The translations under genes were made by a program, and so were the position numbers. Below the pieces are notes generated by a model. The model worked only from the letters and a program-made list of their open reading frames with translations, was not told the DNA's origin and did no database searches. A DNA stretch of 9,645 nt from Deltaproteobacteria bacterium. Lineage in GTDB: Bacteria; Desulfobacterota; Desulfobacteria; Desulfobacterales; B30-G6. Positions 6,901 through 9,645 of the stretch are shown here, piece after piece. The first letter of the stretch is position 1. Every line of letters starts with the position of its first letter. The stretch lies in contig JAFDAT010000216.1 in NCBI GenBank assembly GCA_019313725.1, positions 1 through 9,645 of the forward strand, read 5' to 3'.

Positions 6901-7458
6901 TCCGTTGTTCTGCACTTCCAGAAAAAAATTATCTTCCCCGAAAATGTCTATAAAACGATGTGCCGCGGCATCCGCCGCTGCCATGTTTCCCTGGCGGACC
7001 AGTCGGGGGATTTCTCCCTGGAGGCACGCGGTGAGTGCGATCAGGCCCTGGCTGTGCTCTCTCAGCAAGGCTCGGTCGATGCGGGGTTTGTGGTAAAATC
7101 CCTTGATCCGGGCGATGGAAACCAGCTTGCATAGATTACGATAGCCTTCCTGATTCTCGGAGAGCAGAATGAGATGGGTGAGACCGCGGTGATCTTGCGG
7201 TGTCTTGTCGAAAATGGTTCTGGGAGCCACGTAGCATTCGCACCCAATGATGGGTTTGATCCCCTTTTTGAGCGCCTTTTCATAAAACTCGATCGTCCCA
7301 AACATGGTTCCGTGGTCGGTCATGGCCACGGCTTTCATACCCAACTCGAGCGTGCGGTCAAACAGCTGGTCCAATCTTATGGCGCCATCCAGCAGACTGT
7401 ACTGGGTATGGACATGCAGGTGGACAAAGTCAATATTGTTATGTTTCATTGTAGACAC
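3928..7458 (-). CDS. dnaE: DNA polymerase III alpha subunit
   Basis: Replicative polymerase of family C; 1176 residues, the normal length of DnaE1. The N-terminal PHP domain (about 10-290) has HLHVHT (H15, H17), MTDHG (D48, H49), E74, H95, C145 in TACLQGE and D213/H215 in TNDCHYL, a complete set of the usual metal ligands. The palm has GPGRGSAAGS (370-379), the catalytic aspartates in PDIDVDF (411-417) and the third in KFDFLGL (564-570). RPGPLDSGM (646-654) and FGGYGFNKSHSAAYALIAFQ (753-772) follow. A helix-hairpin-helix is near 834-850, the beta-clamp binding motif QMGLF is at 920-924, and an OB fold spans about 993-1065. The GTG start (7458) lies 8 bases after guaB; ATG 7449, nine bases further in, is an equal candidate, and neither has a strong ribosome binding site, so coupling to guaB is likely. 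Confidence 0.98.
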   Translation of the reverse strand: MSTMKHNNIDFVHLHVHTQYSLLDGAIRLDQLFDRTLELGMKAVAMTDHGTMFGTIEFYEKALKKGIKPIIGCECYVAPRTIFDKTPQDHRGLTHLILLSENQEGYRNLCKLVSIARIKGFYHKPRIDRALLREHSQGLIALTACLQGEIPRLVRQGNMAAADAAAHRFIDIFGEDNFFLEVQNNGIEAQDVVNRGLFEMSDRLSIPVVATNDCHYLNAKDVKAHDVLLCIQTGKTVQMADRLKFGTDQLYFKSKENMAAYFAHQPAALENTVSIAERCQVGFDFDTYHFPRFETPPGQDEAVLFEAKVREGFTRILEKLRKKNPDFDVAIYTDRIDTEINLIKEMEFPGYFLIVADFINYAKENKIPVGPGRGSAAGSLVAYALGITNIDPIQHGLIFERFLNPARKSMPDIDVDFCINGREKVFKYVVDKYGGGEKVAQIITFGKLKTRAVIRDVGRALDIPLSEVDAIAKMVPDVLNISLEDALRQEPRILALAEQKPEIGELIQISKVLEGLPRHASTHAAGVVISDKPLVEYLPLFTGKKEEVVTQFDMKVVEKIGLVKFDFLGLRNLTVIDNTLQLIARQGKTVPDLESMDFEDAETYRLLASGDTTGVFQLESSGMKDLLVRLRPECFDDIIALVALYRPGPLDSGMVDDFVLRKHGKKSVEYLVPELALLLEETYGVIVYQEQVMKIAGVLASYSMSEADDLRKAMGKKIPEIMAKHRERFVQGAAQNGIDIKKAEQIFDLIAKFGGYGFNKSHSAAYALIAFQTAYLKTHFPVEFMASLLTSEMHSTDGVVKYISECRSHDIDVLPPNINESDTSFAVSGEKIRFGLVAVKNVGEAAIESIIAARQAGPFPSLYEFCERVDPGKVNKGVLVSLIKCGAFDSTGAARSCLYTALEDIMDYGQTIQQEKADPQMGLFDACAESQGINCPQLPGIEEWDEKQMLAMEKEALGFYITGHPLNRYLDLIEKFTTADTLSLKDLSDAAGVRIAGIVRSSKVIKTKKGDLMAFVTVEDMHGSTEIVVFSTVYAEINQLLTDDNPILIEGRVQKDEKSVKILADKIVPIEMAEETWTASIHLNLEVTRTDRALLASLQEILKTHAGPCAAFLHLRNPENAEAVIALPETLKLKAGSALKKDVDRLLGYKALKTLCDKAGSSIVRNEPKARWRSRA

Positions 7459-7466
7459 TAAGCTTT

Positions 7467-8930
7467 CTAATCCAGCCGATAGTTCGGCGCTTCTTTGGTG
7501 ATAATCACATCGTGGACATGGCTCTCCCTGAGGCCGGCCGCACTGATCTTTATGAAACGCGCCTTTTCCATCAGGTCACCGATGGTTTGGCAGCCAAGAT
7601 AGCCCATGCCGGCCTTGAGTCCGCCCACCAGCTGGTGAATGTTCGATGAGAGCGTCCCCCGGTAGGGGACTCTGCCCACAATCCCTTCCGGCACCAGCTT
7701 CGCGTCTTCTTCGTCGTCCCCCTGATAATACCTGTCCTTGCTGCCTTTTTTCATGGCTTCCAGGGAACCCATCCCCCGGTAAACCTTGTAGCTCCTGCCT
7801 TGAAAAAAGATGGACTCTCCGGGGCTTTCCTCGGTTCCGGCGAACAGGCCACCGATCATAACGGTATGTGCACCGGCGCCAATGGCCTTGGAAACATCGC
7901 CGGAAAATTTAATTCCGCCGTCGGCAATCAGCGGTACCCCGCTTTTTTCCGATGCAGCCCTGCAGTTCATGATCGCGGTCATCTGGGGAATACCCACTCC
8001 GGCAACAATACGGGTCGTGCATATGGACCCGGGACCGATGCCTATTTTGACCGCATCGACGCCGGCTTTGATCAGGTCCTCGGCCCCTTCGGCAGTACCC
8101 ACATTTCCGGCCACCAGTTCGATGCCCTTGAAGTCGCCCTTTAATGTCTTGACGGCCTGGATAACATTTTCAGAGTGCCCGTGCGAGGTGTCGATGGCGA
8201 TAACGTCGGCGCCGGCGCGTAAAAGGCTTTCGGCCCTGGCCTGCATATCGTCGCCAACGCCAACCGCCGCACCGACCCGCAGCCGCCCCATGCTGTCCTT
8301 GCAGGCATCGGGATATTTTTTGATTTTCTCTATGTCCTTGATCGTAATCATCCCCGTGAGTCTTCCGTTTTTGTCGACAACCAGGAGTTTCTCGATGCGG
8401 TGTTCGTGAAGCAGCTTTTTGGAGTCATCCAGCGAGATACCTTCCGACACGGTGACCAGTTGATCCCGTGTCATGACCTCGGAAATCTTTTTTTCCGTAC
8501 TGGTCTCAAAACGCAGGTCACGATTGGTTACAATGCCCACCAGTTTGTCGCCGTCGGTTACCGGCACACCTGAAATCCTGTATTTTTTCATCAAATCCAG
8601 CACGGCTTCCACCGTCTTGTCCGGGTGGATCGTGACCGGATCGACGATCATACCGCTTTCCGACTTTTTTACACGATCCACTTCCAGGGACTGGGTGTCG
8701 ATACTCATGTTCCGGTGGATGAAGCCCATCCCTCCTTCGCGGGCCATACTGATGGAGGCACGGGCTTCCGTCACGGTATCCATGGCTGCACTGACAAGCG
8801 GAATGTTCAGGCTGATATTTTTTGTGAGTCGGGTACTTACATCCACATCCCTGGGCAATACAGCGGAATAGCCTGGAATCAGCAATACATCATCAAACGA
8901 ATAAGCTTCCTCAGGGGTGTTCTCAATCAT
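7467..8930 (-). CDS. guaB: Inosine-5'-monophosphate dehydrogenase
   Basis: Oxidises IMP to XMP with NAD+, the committed step of guanine nucleotide synthesis, in the cytoplasm. At 487 residues it has full family length. It opens with SFDDVLLIPGYS, then the barrel motif PLVSAAMDTVTEA (44-56). Two CBS domains follow at about 93-205, giving a nucleotide-sensing insert. The catalytic loop GIGPGSICTTR places the nucleophile at C304, followed by GVGIPQ; LIADGGIKFSGD (334-345) binds phosphate, and the mobile flap is EGIVGRVPYRG (415-425). The ATG follows GGAGG (8940-8936) with a 5-base gap, the best conventional ribosome binding site among the large genes. It is the first gene of the guaB-dnaE-manC cluster; guaA, a common partner, is not adjacent. 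Confidence 0.98.
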   Translation of the reverse strand: MIENTPEEAYSFDDVLLIPGYSAVLPRDVDVSTRLTKNISLNIPLVSAAMDTVTEARASISMAREGGMGFIHRNMSIDTQSLEVDRVKKSESGMIVDPVTIHPDKTVEAVLDLMKKYRISGVPVTDGDKLVGIVTNRDLRFETSTEKKISEVMTRDQLVTVSEGISLDDSKKLLHEHRIEKLLVVDKNGRLTGMITIKDIEKIKKYPDACKDSMGRLRVGAAVGVGDDMQARAESLLRAGADVIAIDTSHGHSENVIQAVKTLKGDFKGIELVAGNVGTAEGAEDLIKAGVDAVKIGIGPGSICTTRIVAGVGIPQMTAIMNCRAASEKSGVPLIADGGIKFSGDVSKAIGAGAHTVMIGGLFAGTEESPGESIFFQGRSYKVYRGMGSLEAMKKGSKDRYYQGDDEEDAKLVPEGIVGRVPYRGTLSSNIHQLVGGLKAGMGYLGCQTIGDLMEKARFIKISAAGLRESHVHDVIITKEAPNYRLD

Positions 8931-8940
8931 TGTTTCCTCC

Positions 8941-9220
8941 AGTCATAAATTCGCAGTGCCGTATAAAATCAAGGTATTCTAATTTATTTTTTACTACGTG
9001 GTTCAGAATATACCATATCGAGTGTTGGTTTGAATCCCAATACCAGATGTCGTGGTGTTTAGCAATCATTCATTAAAATCGGGGATTCGTTTTTGCAGCC
9101 CGCGTCAATACTATAAGCGGGATTTATGATGAAATAAGGTACGCGAAAATATTTCCGATGACAATCACTGATTTTCATGGCTTGACATGAATTTTCGGCC
9201 ATAGTAAACACCCAATCGCT
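8941..9220. other. Divergent intergenic region between guaB and the yciO-like gene
   Basis: No credible gene is seen. On the guaB side the sequence is AT-rich (8960-9000) and includes an imperfect inverted repeat GGTATTCT / AGAATATACC (8973-8980, 9006-9015). A weak promoter-like pair TTGGGA-17 nt-TATGGT could serve guaB, each box matching only 4 of 6 consensus bases. A 5-base stem CCCGC/GCGGG (9099-9103, 9117-9121) is present. No purine riboswitch or PurR-type site was recognised. Confidence 0.4.
9182..9210 (+). promoter_or_regulatory. Candidate promoter for the yciO-like gene
   Basis: A perfect -35 box TTGACA (9182-9187), a 17-base spacer and a poor -10 box TAAACA (9205-9210). Transcription would begin near 9217, only a few bases before the ATG at 9221, implying a nearly leaderless mRNA, which fits the absence of a ribosome binding site. 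Confidence 0.35.
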
Positions 9221-9645
9221 ATGCTTATCAACATCAACCCCATAAACCCGCAGGAACGACTGATCCGCAAAGTTGCGGATTCGCTCAAACAGGGCGGCAT
9301 CATCGCTTACCCTACTGACACCCACTACGGTATCGGGTGCGACATCATGAACAAAAAAGCCATCGAGAAGATCTATCAGATAAAGCAGCGCAACAAGAAT
9401 AAACCCTTCAGCTTTATCTGTTCAGGGCTTAAAAATATCAGCCGTTATGCTAAAGTGTCCAATTACGCCTACCGTACGATGAAACGCCTTCTTCCGGGAC
9501 CCTATACCTTCATCCTGGAAGGTTCGAAAATGGTACCGAAAATGATGTTGACCAAAAGGAAGACCGCCGGTATCCGGGTACCCGACCATAAAATCTGCAT
9601 CGCTCTCATCGAGCAGCTGGGCAATCCCATTATTTCAACCAGTGC
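9221..9645 (+). CDS. yciO: YciO-type Sua5/YrdC/YciO family protein (N-terminal part, runs off window)
   Basis: The family fold binds nucleotide and double-stranded RNA; its best-known members (TsaC/Sua5) make threonylcarbamoyl-AMP for tRNA t6A modification. The 141 visible residues follow the YciO subgroup closely: INPINPQERLI at the start, GGIIAYPTDTHYGIGCD (25-41), the K-x-R pair K55/R57, KPFSFIC (61-67), then PGPYTFILEGSK (92-103), TKRKTAGIRVP (111-121) and PIISTS (136-141). YciO proteins are about 205 residues, so roughly a third is missing at the window edge. An in-frame stop at 9188-9190 makes the ATG at 9221 the only ordinary start, and no Shine-Dalgarno precedes it. The physiological role of YciO is less certain than that of TsaC, so a t6A function should not be assumed. 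It is divergent from guaB. Confidence 0.93.
   Translation, partial: MLININPINPQERLIRKVADSLKQGGIIAYPTDTHYGIGCDIMNKKAIEKIYQIKQRNKNKPFSFICSGLKNISRYAKVSNYAYRTMKRLLPGPYTFILEGSKMVPKMMLTKRKTAGIRVPDHKICIALIEQLGNPIISTS

Noticed and set aside
8941..9060. A purine riboswitch upstream of guaB
   Set aside because: The AT-rich leader shows no conserved three-way junction sequence; only an imperfect short inverted repeat is present.
9099..9121. A terminator between guaB and yciO
   Set aside because: The stem is only 5 bases with a 13-base loop and no T-run, and the genes diverge, so no transcript needs to end here.
9059..9325. An 88-residue minus-strand ORF opposite the start of the yciO-like gene
   Set aside because: It lies antisense to a clear conserved coding region, has no ribosome binding site and no recognisable protein pattern.

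Overview
The window looks like part of a chromosome of a Gram-negative, delta-proteobacterial type organism (Desulfobacterota-like). This is an inference from gene content and protein style (a type II secretion gspF/gspG pair and a guaB-dnaE-manC cluster of ordinary bacterial type), not from any marker gene. Most of it is conserved housekeeping sequence, so the unusual material lies between the genes and in one broken gene.

Layout. Positions 1-145 (minus) hold the start of gspG, the major type II secretion pseudopilin, cut by the window edge. Directly upstream is a 21-codon leader ORF (142-207, minus) with a near-perfect Shine-Dalgarno. Its stop codon overlaps the gspG start, and its ribosome binding site can pair with sequence further down the same leader. 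Positions 208-820 hold no gene. Instead they contain a dense cluster of inverted repeats and REP-like palindromes that separates gspF (821-2047, minus) from gspG. A small conserved-looking protein of unknown function (2228-2650, plus) is divergent from gspF. It converges on the next minus-strand gene at a palindrome that contains both stop codons.

Positions 2666-8930 (minus) form a compact cluster transcribed in the order guaB (IMP dehydrogenase), dnaE (replicative DNA polymerase III alpha subunit), manC/algA-type mannose-1-phosphate guanylyltransferase. guaB and dnaE are separated by only 8-17 bases, and dnaE and manC overlap by 8. The manC gene is split: the reading frame changes near 3515-3530, where about 40 residues expected in the family are missing. 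Its C-terminal isomerase-type cupin has also lost the usual metal-binding histidines. DnaE has a complete-looking PHP metal site, unlike the E. coli enzyme. From 9221 (plus) a YciO-type member of the Sua5/YrdC/YciO family begins and runs off the window; it has no ribosome binding site and may be leaderless.

How the genes relate. guaB supplies guanine nucleotides, dnaE consumes dNTPs, and manC would use GTP to make GDP-mannose for surface polysaccharide. gspF and gspG are the inner-membrane platform and the main pseudopilus subunit of the same secretion machine. They are separated here by a repeat block and a translational control region that could set their expression apart.
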